NCBI GenBank assembly: GCA_964607675.1
Contig: CAZSLC010000003.1
Location: 49,166 to 113,165, forward strand
From: CAZSLC01 sp964607675
GTDB lineage: Bacteria > Bacteroidota > Bacteroidia > Bacteroidales > UBA932
DNA: 64,000 bases
Direction of reading: 5' to 3'
In this document: positions 35,192 through 44,600 of the stretch, piece by piece
Position numbering within the stretch: the first letter of the stretch is position 1
Layout of the letters: every line of letters begins with the position of its first letter
Notes under the pieces: model-generated
What the model was told of the DNA's origin: nothing
Seen by the model: the letters and a program-made list of their open reading frames with translations, nothing else
Database searches by the model: none
Translations under genes and position numbers: made by a program

Positions 35192-36769
35192 ATGAAAAAG
35201 AAAAGAGAATTTCCCAACACTTATGTCATTATTTTTGTAATAATTGTAATATGTGCAATAGCGACGTGGTTTGTACCTGGTGGTGAGTATATTACCTCTG
35301 ATAGTGGAACTGTAACATATCAAAGCATTGATTCAGCCCCACAAAGTTGGCAAGTTTTTACCGCCTTATACAGAGGTTTCTCTAAGCAGGCCGGTATTAT
35401 TGTATTTATACTTATCATTGGAGGGAGTTTTTGGCTATTAAATGCTTCAAAAGGGATTGACGTGGGCATTTATTCATTTTTAAGTTGGACTAAAAAACTT
35501 GAAAAAAACAGATTTTTAAAAAAAATAGGTGTCAACAATATTGTTATGGTGATGATAATGCTGGTCTTCTCCCTCTTCGGAGGGGTTTTCGGGATGAGTG
35601 AAGAGGCCATTGCCTTTGTTATTATCATAGTTCCGCTCGCTATCTCTATGGGTTATGATTCCATTACAGGTCTATTGTTGGTCTATGTTGCCGCTCATGT
35701 TGGGTTTGCTGGTGCATTTTTGAACCCCTTTACCATTGGTATTGCTCAAGATTTGGCTGGGCTCCCTCTATTTTCTGGAATTGAATATAGACTATTATGT
35801 TGGATACTGCTCAATGTGGTTATGATCGTATTTGTCCTCTTTTATGCCTCCAAAGTGAAGAAAAACCCACAAAAGTCCATAATGTTCGAAGCCGACTCTT
35901 ATTGGAGGAACAAGGTTGAAGATAGTGGTGAAAAGCCACAGTATTATAAAACTATTGGCTCTAAGATATCTTTTGCCCTTGCCTTTATTATCATTATTGC
36001 TTTCACTGTTATATATTCTTCTAACACCGTTCTATCCATTGGCAATACAAACTACAAGGCGATGATGCTGCTCCCAATTTGTGCACTTGTGTTTGCTATC
36101 TTATCTTGGATCTCCCTTCGCAAGTCTGTCCATTTTTATATTTTAAATCTTCTTCTTTTTACCATTATTTATCTGATAGTTGGTGTGCTCTGTTTTCAAT
36201 GGTATATCCCAGAAATCTCAGCATTATTCCTCGGGATGGGGATTCTCAGTGGCATTGCCGTAGGATTCTCACCCAATCGCATCGTAAAGGAGTTTTTAGA
36301 TGGTGCAAAGGATATCCTCTCTGCAGCGGTGGTGGTGGGTTTGGCAGCAGGGATTATCATTGTCCTTCAAGACGGTAAGATAATAGATACTATGCTTCAT
36401 TCAATGGCTGAAGGGTTGAAAGGGGCAGGAAAGGTGGCATCTATCTCCCTTATGTACAGCATCCAGACCTTGATTAACCTTGTAATCCCTTCTGCTACCG
36501 CAAAGGCTGCTATTACAATTCCCATTATGGCACCATTTGCAGACCTCATTGGCATTTCAAGGCAGGCTACTGTCCTTGCGTTTCAATTTGGGGACGGTTT
36601 TACAAATATGATTACCCCAACCTCTGGAGTGTTGATTGCTGCTCTGGGGATGGCAAAGATACCATATTCAAAATGGGTTAAGTTTATTTGGAAGTTTATA
36701 TTAATACTTATTATTGCTGGTTTTTTGCTCCTTTTGCCAACTGTTATGCTTGATATCCCATCTTTCTAA
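35192..36769 (+). CDS. YfcC/DcuC family carrier, putative amino-acid exchanger
   Basis: A 525-residue membrane protein with about 12 hydrophobic segments and the short loop VPGGEYI near residue 25 typical of the YfcC (C4-dicarboxylate/basic amino acid) family. GMSEEAIAFV, LNPFTIGIAQDLAGLP and NLVIPSATAKAAITIPIM are conserved stretches. Proximity to rocD and ctlX suggests ornithine, arginine or citrulline as cargo, but this is inference. The ATG at 35192 is chosen over one at 35108 that adds 28 soluble residues. A TATATTTG at 35103-35110 may be its -7 box. Confidence 0.82.
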   Translation: MKKKREFPNTYVIIFVIIVICAIATWFVPGGEYITSDSGTVTYQSIDSAPQSWQVFTALYRGFSKQAGIIVFILIIGGSFWLLNASKGIDVGIYSFLSWTKKLEKNRFLKKIGVNNIVMVMIMLVFSLFGGVFGMSEEAIAFVIIIVPLAISMGYDSITGLLLVYVAAHVGFAGAFLNPFTIGIAQDLAGLPLFSGIEYRLLCWILLNVVMIVFVLFYASKVKKNPQKSIMFEADSYWRNKVEDSGEKPQYYKTIGSKISFALAFIIIIAFTVIYSSNTVLSIGNTNYKAMMLLPICALVFAILSWISLRKSVHFYILNLLLFTIIYLIVGVLCFQWYIPEISALFLGMGILSGIAVGFSPNRIVKEFLDGAKDILSAAVVVGLAAGIIIVLQDGKIIDTMLHSMAEGLKGAGKVASISLMYSIQTLINLVIPSATAKAAITIPIMAPFADLIGISRQATVLAFQFGDGFTNMITPTSGVLIAALGMAKIPYSKWVKFIWKFILILIIAGFLLLLPTVMLDIPSF

Positions 36770-36778
36770 TTTTACGAA

Positions 36779-36811
36779 TTGTTCATAATTTTAAAAAATT
36801 ACTTATCTTTG
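36779..36811 (+). promoter_or_regulatory. Promoter of asd
   Basis: TTG (36779-36781), 22 nt, TATCTTTG (36804-36811). The -7 box is a full match, the spacing slightly long. The predicted start near 36818 lies 15 nt before the leader-peptide ATG. Confidence 0.55.
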
Positions 36812-36832
36812 AAAATGTTTTTAAAACAAGAG

Positions 36833-36916
36833 ATGAATAACACTCAAAATAACAATATTGTCATGTCCATGCATCAAGTATTAATGCAATACTTATTTTT
36901 TGGGATGCCTATATGA
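36833..36916 (+). CDS. Putative Met-rich leader peptide of asd
   Basis: A 27-codon ORF between the promoter and an intrinsic terminator. It starts MNNTQNNNIV, then has Met at positions 11, 13 (as Met-Ser-Met), 18 and 25, and ends in TGA at 36914. GGGATGC (36902-36908), within its last codons, can pair with the 5' arm of the terminator. The ribosome position therefore chooses between terminator and antiterminator. The same Met-Ser-Met signature occurs in the leader before metY. This is strong in logic but has not been tested. Confidence 0.6.
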   Translation: MNNTQNNNIVMSMHQVLMQYLFFGMPI

Positions 36917-36942
36917 TAATATTTATTTTTCAACAAATACGA

Positions 36943-36972
36943 GCAGTCCCTATATCAGGGGCTGCTTTTTTT
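36943..36972 (+). terminator. Attenuator (intrinsic terminator) before asd
   Basis: GCAGTCCC (36943-36950), loop TATATCA and GGGGCTGC (36958-36965) form an 8-bp stem with one G.T pair, followed by seven Ts. It lies 30 nt before the asd ATG and after the leader peptide. The alternative pairing of 36902-36908 with 36943-36950 (one bulged G) would prevent it. It could instead serve the upstream carrier gene, but the intervening promoter argues for attenuation. Confidence 0.75.
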
Positions 36973-37002
36973 ATATGATTTTTAAACCAAAACAATTTTA
37001 AA

Positions 37003-38022
37003 ATGATAGAAACTATTAATGTTGGTGTACTTGGATGCACTGGAAATGTTGGACAGAAATTGATTCACTTATTGAGCAAACACCCTTTTTTTAAAGTTAC
37101 CGATTTGGTGGCATCAGAGAGATCCGCTGGCTACACATATGGAGAGAAGGCTCTTTGGAGGGAGGAGGGGGATATACCCAAGGAAATCTCTCACTTAAAA
37201 ATTAAATCACCTAATGAGCATCTTGATGCAAAAATTCTTTTTTCTGGGTTAGATGCCTCTGTGGCAGGGGAAATTGAATCTAATTATGCAAATGAAGGAC
37301 ATATTGTAGTAAGCAATTCTAAGAATCATAGGATGGACATAGATGTTCCATTAATAATACCTGAAATAAATGGCCCTCAGGTAGAACTAATTAAAAATCA
37401 AAACTCTTATAAAAAGAGAGGTGGTTTTATTGTGACAAATCCAAACTGCTCAACAATTGTTTTAGCTTTGGCCATTTTCCCAATTTTTAGAGATTTTGGA
37501 ATATCAAACGCGTTGGTTACTACGATGCAAGCAATTTCTGGTGCTGGCTATCCAGGAGTCCCCTCTTTGGATATTTTTGGGAATGTCATTCCTTATATTG
37601 CTGGAGAAGAGGAAAAAATTGAGACTGAATTAATTAAAATATTTAGTGCAAGGGATATTTCTAATTTCAAAATCTCGGCCTCCTGCAATAGAGTACCTGT
37701 CAAAAATGGTCATACGATGTCAATTGTTTTTGATACAATAAAAAAAAGTTCCGCCGAAGAGATTAAAAAATCACTACTAACATACCCAGAGTTGAACCTT
37801 CACTCTTCACCTAAAGAGGTATTGAGATATATTGAAAATCAAGATCGGCCACAACCTGTATTGGATGTGATGAGAGGCAATGGAATGACTATCTCCGTAG
37901 GGAATCTAAGAAGATCTTCTGTACTTGATTGGAAATTTACCGCTTTTGGTAACAATATTATCCGTGGAGCAGCTGGAGCAGCTATCCTCAATGCTGAATA
38001 TATAGTGAATCGTTACTTTTGA
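37003..38022 (+). CDS. asd: Aspartate-semialdehyde dehydrogenase, archaeal/fungal type
   Basis: A 339-residue NADP-dependent enzyme reducing aspartyl phosphate to aspartate semialdehyde, the step between the two activities of ThrA. The N-terminal GVLGCTGNVGQ binds NADP, the catalytic cysteine is C149 in TNPNCST, and the active-site histidine is in VKNGHTMSI. SGAGYPGVPSLDI, IPYIAGEEEK and DRPQPVLD are hallmarks of the archaeal/fungal subgroup rather than the usual bacterial enzyme. It is a single-gene unit, preceded by a promoter, Met-rich leader ORF and attenuator, and convergent with rnr. Confidence 0.93.
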   Translation: MIETINVGVLGCTGNVGQKLIHLLSKHPFFKVTDLVASERSAGYTYGEKALWREEGDIPKEISHLKIKSPNEHLDAKILFSGLDASVAGEIESNYANEGHIVVSNSKNHRMDIDVPLIIPEINGPQVELIKNQNSYKKRGGFIVTNPNCSTIVLALAIFPIFRDFGISNALVTTMQAISGAGYPGVPSLDIFGNVIPYIAGEEEKIETELIKIFSARDISNFKISASCNRVPVKNGHTMSIVFDTIKKSSAEEIKKSLLTYPELNLHSSPKEVLRYIENQDRPQPVLDVMRGNGMTISVGNLRRSSVLDWKFTAFGNNIIRGAAGAAILNAEYIVNRYF

Positions 38023-38044
38023 TTATACTCAGATGTTATCGCTT

Positions 38045-40078
38045 TCATACTTCATCAGTTGTTACCAACTCATAATCAATCAGTTTTTGTTCAAGGGATG
38101 CCCTCGCAACTTTAACTTTAACTTTATCCCCTAAAGTATATTTTATCCCTTTTCCCTTGCCAATTACAGAATATGTCTCTTCGTCAAATACAAAATAGTC
38201 CGACTTGATATCTCTTAAAGCTACCATCCCTTCTATCTTTGTGGGCTCAATTTCAACATACAACCCCCATTCGGTAAGTCCAGAAATGGTTCCATCGAAT
38301 ATTTTGCCGATTTTATCCTGCATAAATTCCACTAATTTGTATTTGATACTTGCCCTTTCTGCCTCAACGGCTACTTGTTCCCTATCAGAGGCATATTTAC
38401 AACATTGCTCATAATAATCTTTATCCTGAGACGATGCACCCCCAAGATAGGCTGCCAATAATCGGTGTACCATCATATCAGGATATCTTCTAATTGGAGA
38501 GGTGAAATGTGTATAATAATCAAAAGCTAATCCATAGTGTCCAACATTGTCTGTTGAGTATCTCGCTCTTGACATTGATCTGAGTGCCAACATTTCTATT
38601 GCATTAGCCTCAGGCTTTCCTTTAACCTCACCTAATAGCGTATTTAGTGCAGATGATAGTTTTTTCTCCTCTTTTAAAGAGTAACCAAATAGCTTAACAA
38701 ACTTCCTCAAAGAGGAGACCTTCTCATCATTAGGGTTTTCGTGAATACGATAGACAAATGTTTTCTTAATTTTTGCTTTTCCGATGTATTCTGCAACGCT
38801 TTTATTGGCGAGAAGCATAAATTCTTCTATTAGCCAATTGGCCTCCTTAGTTATTTTCTCATAGACAGATATTGGTTTCCCGTCTTTATCTATTTCAACT
38901 TTCATCTCTGGTCGTTCAAACGATATTGCCCCAGCCGCAATACGCTTTTTTCTAATAATAGTAGCTAATTTGTTCAGTTCTTGGAGTTCTTTTGCATACT
39001 CTCCCACCCCAGTCATTATTATTTCTTGTGCCTGATCGTAGTCAAATCTGAAATTTGATTTGATTATACTCCGTCCAAACCACGTATTTACTATTTTTGC
39101 CTTATCTGTCATTTCGAATAGGACTGAAAAACATAATTTCTCTTCATTGGGTCGTAAAGAACATAAATTATTAGATAGCTTCTCAGGCAACATCGGCACT
39201 GTCCTATCCACAAGGTAAACAGATGTCCCCCTCTCATATCCAACTTTATCAATGACAGAGTTTGGTGTGACATAATGGGTAACGTCTGCTATATGAACTC
39301 CAATTTCCACATTCCCGTTCTCAAGTATTTTGTATGAGAGGGCATCGTCAAAATCCTTTGCATCTGCAGGGTCAATTGTAAAAGTGGTGACATCTCTAAA
39401 ATCTCTCCTGTCCGCAATCTCTTTTTTAGTTATTTTATCTGAAATACTGTTTGCTGCCTCTTCAACCTGTGGTTCAAATCTGTATGGAAGGCCAAACTCG
39501 GCTAATATCGCATGCATCTCTGTATCATTTTCCCCAGGTGTTCCCAAAATATCGAATATCTCTCCTAAAGGGGCATTAGATTTTCTTGGCCATCCTGTTA
39601 CTCTCACCGCAACTTTTACCCCAGAGAGCTCTTTTGCCTTCATCTGAACCTCCTCAACAGGAATAGAAAAGAGTGAAGCTACGTTGTCAAATGTTACCTT
39701 AACATCGTAAGGCATTGATCTGTTTTCTATAATTACCCACGCATCGTGTTTCGCTATTTGAAGAATACCCACATATGGTCTATTTGACCTCTCAATGATA
39801 TAAAATACTTCTCCCTCTATTCTTTTTGGTTTTCCATTAACTTGTCTCCCCTTCTCTCTTATTGTTACCACTTTAACAACATCTCCGTTAAGGGCACCTC
39901 TCATCTTTTGTGCAGGAACGAATATATCGGTATCTCTCCCTTCAACAATGACAAATCCATTTCCATCTTTTGTCATGGCAATTCTTCCTTCAAGCTCTTC
40001 TTTGTTGAAAGTGCTTTTAATCCGCTTTGACTGTTTTTTTAGTGTTTTCTTAAAATTGTTTTTTTTGTTCCTACTCAT
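38045..40078 (-). CDS. rnr: Ribonuclease R
   Basis: A 677-residue 3'-5' exoribonuclease of the RNB family. A Lys-rich start leads into cold-shock domains (about 30-200), the RNB catalytic domain with DPADAKDFDDALS near residue 245 and the RRYPDMMVHRLL motif near 535, and a C-terminal S1 domain (about 590-670). It lacks the long basic tail of the 813-residue E. coli enzyme. It degrades structured RNA in the cytoplasm. It is divergent from gpmI; the gpmI promoter overlaps its start. Confidence 0.93.
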   Translation of the reverse strand: MSRNKKNNFKKTLKKQSKRIKSTFNKEELEGRIAMTKDGNGFVIVEGRDTDIFVPAQKMRGALNGDVVKVVTIREKGRQVNGKPKRIEGEVFYIIERSNRPYVGILQIAKHDAWVIIENRSMPYDVKVTFDNVASLFSIPVEEVQMKAKELSGVKVAVRVTGWPRKSNAPLGEIFDILGTPGENDTEMHAILAEFGLPYRFEPQVEEAANSISDKITKKEIADRRDFRDVTTFTIDPADAKDFDDALSYKILENGNVEIGVHIADVTHYVTPNSVIDKVGYERGTSVYLVDRTVPMLPEKLSNNLCSLRPNEEKLCFSVLFEMTDKAKIVNTWFGRSIIKSNFRFDYDQAQEIIMTGVGEYAKELQELNKLATIIRKKRIAAGAISFERPEMKVEIDKDGKPISVYEKITKEANWLIEEFMLLANKSVAEYIGKAKIKKTFVYRIHENPNDEKVSSLRKFVKLFGYSLKEEKKLSSALNTLLGEVKGKPEANAIEMLALRSMSRARYSTDNVGHYGLAFDYYTHFTSPIRRYPDMMVHRLLAAYLGGASSQDKDYYEQCCKYASDREQVAVEAERASIKYKLVEFMQDKIGKIFDGTISGLTEWGLYVEIEPTKIEGMVALRDIKSDYFVFDEETYSVIGKGKGIKYTLGDKVKVKVARASLEQKLIDYELVTTDEV

Positions 40079-40092
40079 AATGATTAACTTTG
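40064..40092 (+). promoter_or_regulatory. Promoter of gpmI-dnaE
   Basis: TTTG (40064-40067), 17 nt, TAACTTTG (40085-40092). The -7 box is a full match, 36 nt before the ATG; the spacing is 2 nt short of ideal. Confidence 0.5.
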
Positions 40093-40128
40093 TCTCCTCA
40101 ACTTGAGGAAAACAAATATAATATAAAT

Positions 40129-41646
40129 ATGAGAAAAAAAGTACTTTTAATGATTCTTGATGGATGGGGAGAAGGTAAAAAAGATAAATCCAATGCCATC
40201 TTCACCCAAGGGGCACCTGCTATTGATGCCATTCGTGCCAAATATCCAGTTTCACATCTTCAAGCTTGTGGAGAAGAAGTAGGTCTTCCTGAAGGACAAA
40301 TGGGAAACTCTGAAGTAGGACACCTTAACATCGGTGCTGGCAGAGTGGTATATCAAGACCTCGTAAAAATTAATATCGTATGTAGGGAACATCGTCTTTT
40401 AGAAAACAAAGAGGTTAAAGCTGCTTACGATTATGTAAAACAATCTGGTAAACAACTGCATTTTTTTGGTCTCTGTTCTCATGGGGGAGTACATAGCTCA
40501 TTAGATCATTTATACGAGTTTTTGAGTGTCGCTTCTCAGTACGGTCTTGACAAAGTATATGTTCATTGCTTTATGGATGGTCGCGATTGTGACCCCAAAA
40601 GTGGAAAAGGGTTTATAGATGAATTAAATGCCAAATGCCATGAAACAGGTGCTAAAATTGCAACAATAATTGGACGCTACTACGCAATGGATCGAGATAA
40701 AAGATGGGATCGGATTGAACTTGCATACAATCTTATCGTCAAATCGGAAGGGAAATCTTTTACCGATCCTGTTAAGGCTATTCAGGAATCTTACGATGAA
40801 GGGGTAACTGACGAATTTATCAAGCCTCTTTATGGTATTAATCAAGATGGCAATCCGATAGCTTCACTTAAAGAGGGTGACGCCGTTATTTTTTACAATT
40901 TCCGCAACGATAGAGCAAGGGAAATCACCTCTGTTCTAACACAAGAAGATATGCCTGATTTTAACATGAAGACAATGCCTTTATATTACTGCTGTCTAAC
41001 TCCTTATGATGATAAATTTAAAGGATTACATATCTTGTTTGATAAAGACAATGTAGCTAACACAATAGGGGAAGTAGTAGCCAATGCAGGTCGCACTCAA
41101 CTTAGAATCGCCGAAACCGAAAAATATGCTCACGTAACATTTTTCTTTTCTGGAGGGAGAGAGGCCCCCTTCAAAGGAGAGGATAGAATCCTTATTAATT
41201 CACCTAAAGTAGCCACATACGACCTTCAACCAGAAATGTCTGCACCAGAAGTTACTTCTGCACTTATAAAAGATATTGAAAAAGGGGAGCATGATATGAT
41301 TATCCTCAATTTTGCAAATGGAGACATGGTGGGACACACAGGAGTCTATGATGCAATTCGGTTAGCTGTAAAGACCATTGACAAATGCGCTTCTGAAGTG
41401 GTCTCAGTCGCACGTAAAAATGGTTATTCTGTCCTTATCACTGCCGATCACGGGAATGCTGATAACGCAATTAATGAAGATGGAACACCAAACACAGCCC
41501 ATTCCCTCAATCCAGTACCTTTTATCGTTGTTGACGATGATATTAAAGAGGTAAAAGATGGGAAATTGGCAGATATTGCCCCCACTATTTTAAAGTTGAT
41601 GGGGATAGAACAGCCTCAAGAAATGACTGGTAATCCTTTAGTATAA
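40129..41646 (+). CDS. gpmI: 2,3-bisphosphoglycerate-independent phosphoglycerate mutase
   Basis: A 505-residue two-domain metalloenzyme interconverting 3- and 2-phosphoglycerate. Metal ligands lie in MILDGWGEG at the start and in ITADHGNAD near residue 440. The phosphoserine nucleophile is in MGNSEVGHLNIGAGR (about S61). FMDGRDCDPKSG and GRYYAMDRDKRW are substrate-binding blocks. The ATG at 40129 begins exactly at the family start; the longer frame adds 13 residues from the promoter region. dnaE follows after 4 nt. Confidence 0.96.
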   Translation: MRKKVLLMILDGWGEGKKDKSNAIFTQGAPAIDAIRAKYPVSHLQACGEEVGLPEGQMGNSEVGHLNIGAGRVVYQDLVKINIVCREHRLLENKEVKAAYDYVKQSGKQLHFFGLCSHGGVHSSLDHLYEFLSVASQYGLDKVYVHCFMDGRDCDPKSGKGFIDELNAKCHETGAKIATIIGRYYAMDRDKRWDRIELAYNLIVKSEGKSFTDPVKAIQESYDEGVTDEFIKPLYGINQDGNPIASLKEGDAVIFYNFRNDRAREITSVLTQEDMPDFNMKTMPLYYCCLTPYDDKFKGLHILFDKDNVANTIGEVVANAGRTQLRIAETEKYAHVTFFFSGGREAPFKGEDRILINSPKVATYDLQPEMSAPEVTSALIKDIEKGEHDMIILNFANGDMVGHTGVYDAIRLAVKTIDKCASEVVSVARKNGYSVLITADHGNADNAINEDGTPNTAHSLNPVPFIVVDDDIKEVKDGKLADIAPTILKLMGIEQPQEMTGNPLV

Positions 41647-41650
41647 ATAG

Positions 41651-44600
41651 ATGATGTCATTTGCTCACCTACACGTACATACTCAATATTCTATCCTTGA
41701 CGGAGCTTCAAAAATTGATGAACTGCTCAAAAAGGCAGATGAATATTCTCAACCTGCAATAGCAATTACAGATCATGGCAACATGTTTGGCGTCAAAGAG
41801 TTTCTTGACAAAGCCAAAAAGTTGAAGATCAAAGCTAAACCTATTGTAGGATGCGAAGTGTATGTAGCTAAAGGGAGCAGAACTGAAAGAAGAGGGAGGG
41901 AAGACCAAAGTTCCTATCACCTAATACTACTCGCAAAAAACATGCAGGGCTATCACAACCTTGCAAAAATGGTCTCCTTCGGATATATTGATGGCTTCCA
42001 CTACAAACCAAGAATAGATCACGAGCTACTAGAAAAATACCACGATGGTATCATATGCTGCTCAGCCTGCCTTGGTGGAGAAATTCCTCAAGCTATTCTC
42101 AACAACGATATTGAGAAGGCCGAAGAGATTATTTTATGGTACAAAAGCATCTTCGGAGAGGATTACTACCTTGAAGTACAAAGGCATAAAACAGATGTGC
42201 CAATGGCAGAAACATCTACCTTTGAAAAGCAACAATTTGTCAACGAAAGGATCTTCTCTCTTGCCGAGAGATTGGAAATTAAAGTGATTGCTACAAATGA
42301 TGTTCATTTTGTATCAAAAGAAGATGGTCCTATACACGACAGACTTATCTGTGTCAATACAAACTCTTTTTTCGATGATGAAAAGAGATTAAGATATACC
42401 CAACAAGAGTATCTTAAAAGCACTGAAGAGATGTCTGAGGTATTCTCTGATCATCCAGAGACAATTTCAAATACTTTAGAGATTGCAGATAAAATTGAGG
42501 TTATTTCACTCGATTCTCCACCTATTCTCCCAATATTTCCCCTTCCTGAGGGATTTACCGATTCAAATGAATATCTAAAGCACCTTGCAATGGAAGGGGC
42601 TAAGGTTAGATATGGAGAATCAATATCAAAAGAAATAGAAGAAAGGATTGATTTTGAATTATCTACTATAAAGAAAATGGGATTTCCTGACTATTTTTTA
42701 ATAGTTCAAGACTTTATTGTACAAGCAAGGAGAGATGGGGTGTGGGTAGGGCCAGGAAGGGGATCTGCTGCTGGTTCAGTTGTAGCCTATTGCCTCACAA
42801 TTACAAATATAGATCCTATAAAATACAACCTTCTGTTTGAACGTTTTCTCAATCCCGATCGAATATCAATGCCAGATATTGATATTGATTTTGATGATGA
42901 GGGAAGGTACAAGGTCTTTGAATATGTTGAAAAAAAATATGGTAAGGACCATGTATCCCATGTAATTACTTTCGGAACAATGGCCACAAGAAGTGCTATT
43001 AAAGATATCGGAAGAGTCAGTAAACTAACAATTGACGACACAGACCGTCTTTCGAAATTGGTTCCAAAGAAAATTTCTATTACTGAAGAGATAGAAGAAG
43101 AGGACAAAGAGGACCCAACAAAAAAGCACAAGAAGAAAGTTTCTAAAGAAGTAGATCCCACGATAAGTAGATGCATTAAATATCTGCCAGAGTTCCAAGA
43201 AGCAATGGAATCTCCAAATCCTCTTATTCCAGAGACACTAAGATATGCTGAAAAATTAGAAGGAACCGTCAGAAATACTGGGGTACACGCCTGCGCCACA
43301 ATCATTGCAAGAGACGATATTAGCAACTACATCCCCCTTTGTACGGCAAAAGACAAAGAGACAGGAGAGGATATAATGGTCTCGCAATTTGAGGGGTCAC
43401 TCATCGAATCAGCGGGGCTTCTAAAAATGGACTTCTTGGGATTGAGAACTCTCTCTATAATAAGAGACTGCCTTTTCAATATTAAACACTCAAAGGGTAT
43501 AGATCTTGACATCAATTCAATTCCTATTGATGATCAACAGACATACGAACTTTTCAGTAGAGGTGACACGGTGGGAGTGTTCCAATTTGAGTCTGATGGT
43601 ATGCAAAAATGGCTTAGAGAGCTCCAGCCCACCAGATTTGAAGATATGATTGCAATGAATGCCCTATATAGACCTGGGCCAATGGATTATATCCCAGATT
43701 TCATCGCTCGGAAACATGGTGAGAAGAAGATTGAATATGACCTTCCCGTCATGGAAGAGATCCTTCAAGATACATATGGAGTTACCGTATATCAAGAACA
43801 AGTGATGCTTCTATCTCAAAAAATAGCCAATTTCACCAAAGGACAGGCTGATAAGCTTCGTAAGGCTATGGGCAAAAAACTAAAGGACGTGATGAAAGAG
43901 ATGCAGGAGTTGTTCTTTCAAGGAGGTATTGCAAACGGCCACCCAGAGGCCACTTTAAATAAGATTTGGAATGACTGGAAATCTTTTGCAGAATACGCCT
44001 TTAACAAATCCCATTCAACTTGCTACGCTTGGATAGGATATCAAACTGGCTACCTTAAAGCCCATTATATGGCAGAGTATATGTCAGCAGTACTTAGCAA
44101 CAACCTCAATAACACCAATGAAATTAAGAAATTCATGGATGATTGTCGTCGCCATGACATTAAGGTACTCAGCCCTGATATCAACGAAAGTTTCTCAGGG
44201 TTTACAGTAAATAAAGAAGGTAATATCCATTTTGGAATGGCAGGTATCAAAGGAATGGGTGGCAATGCAGCTGCAACCATTATTGAAGAGAGGGAGAAAA
44301 ACGGTCTCTATTCGGATATTTATAATTTTATTGAGAGGGTCAACAATAGTATCATTAATAGGAGCAAGATAGAAGCACTCTCCTTTTCTGGAGCATTTGA
44401 TTGCTTTAAAGAGATCAACAGAGGTAGTTTTAGTTGTATTTGCGACAAAGAAGATACTTTTATGGATATTCTTCTTCGATATGGCAATAACTACCAAAAG
44501 AATGCTGAATCATCCCACTCATCACTTTTTGGAGGTGACAATGCCATTGAGACTTCAAAGCCTGATCTCCCACCCCTTAACACACTTGACCAAATAGAGG

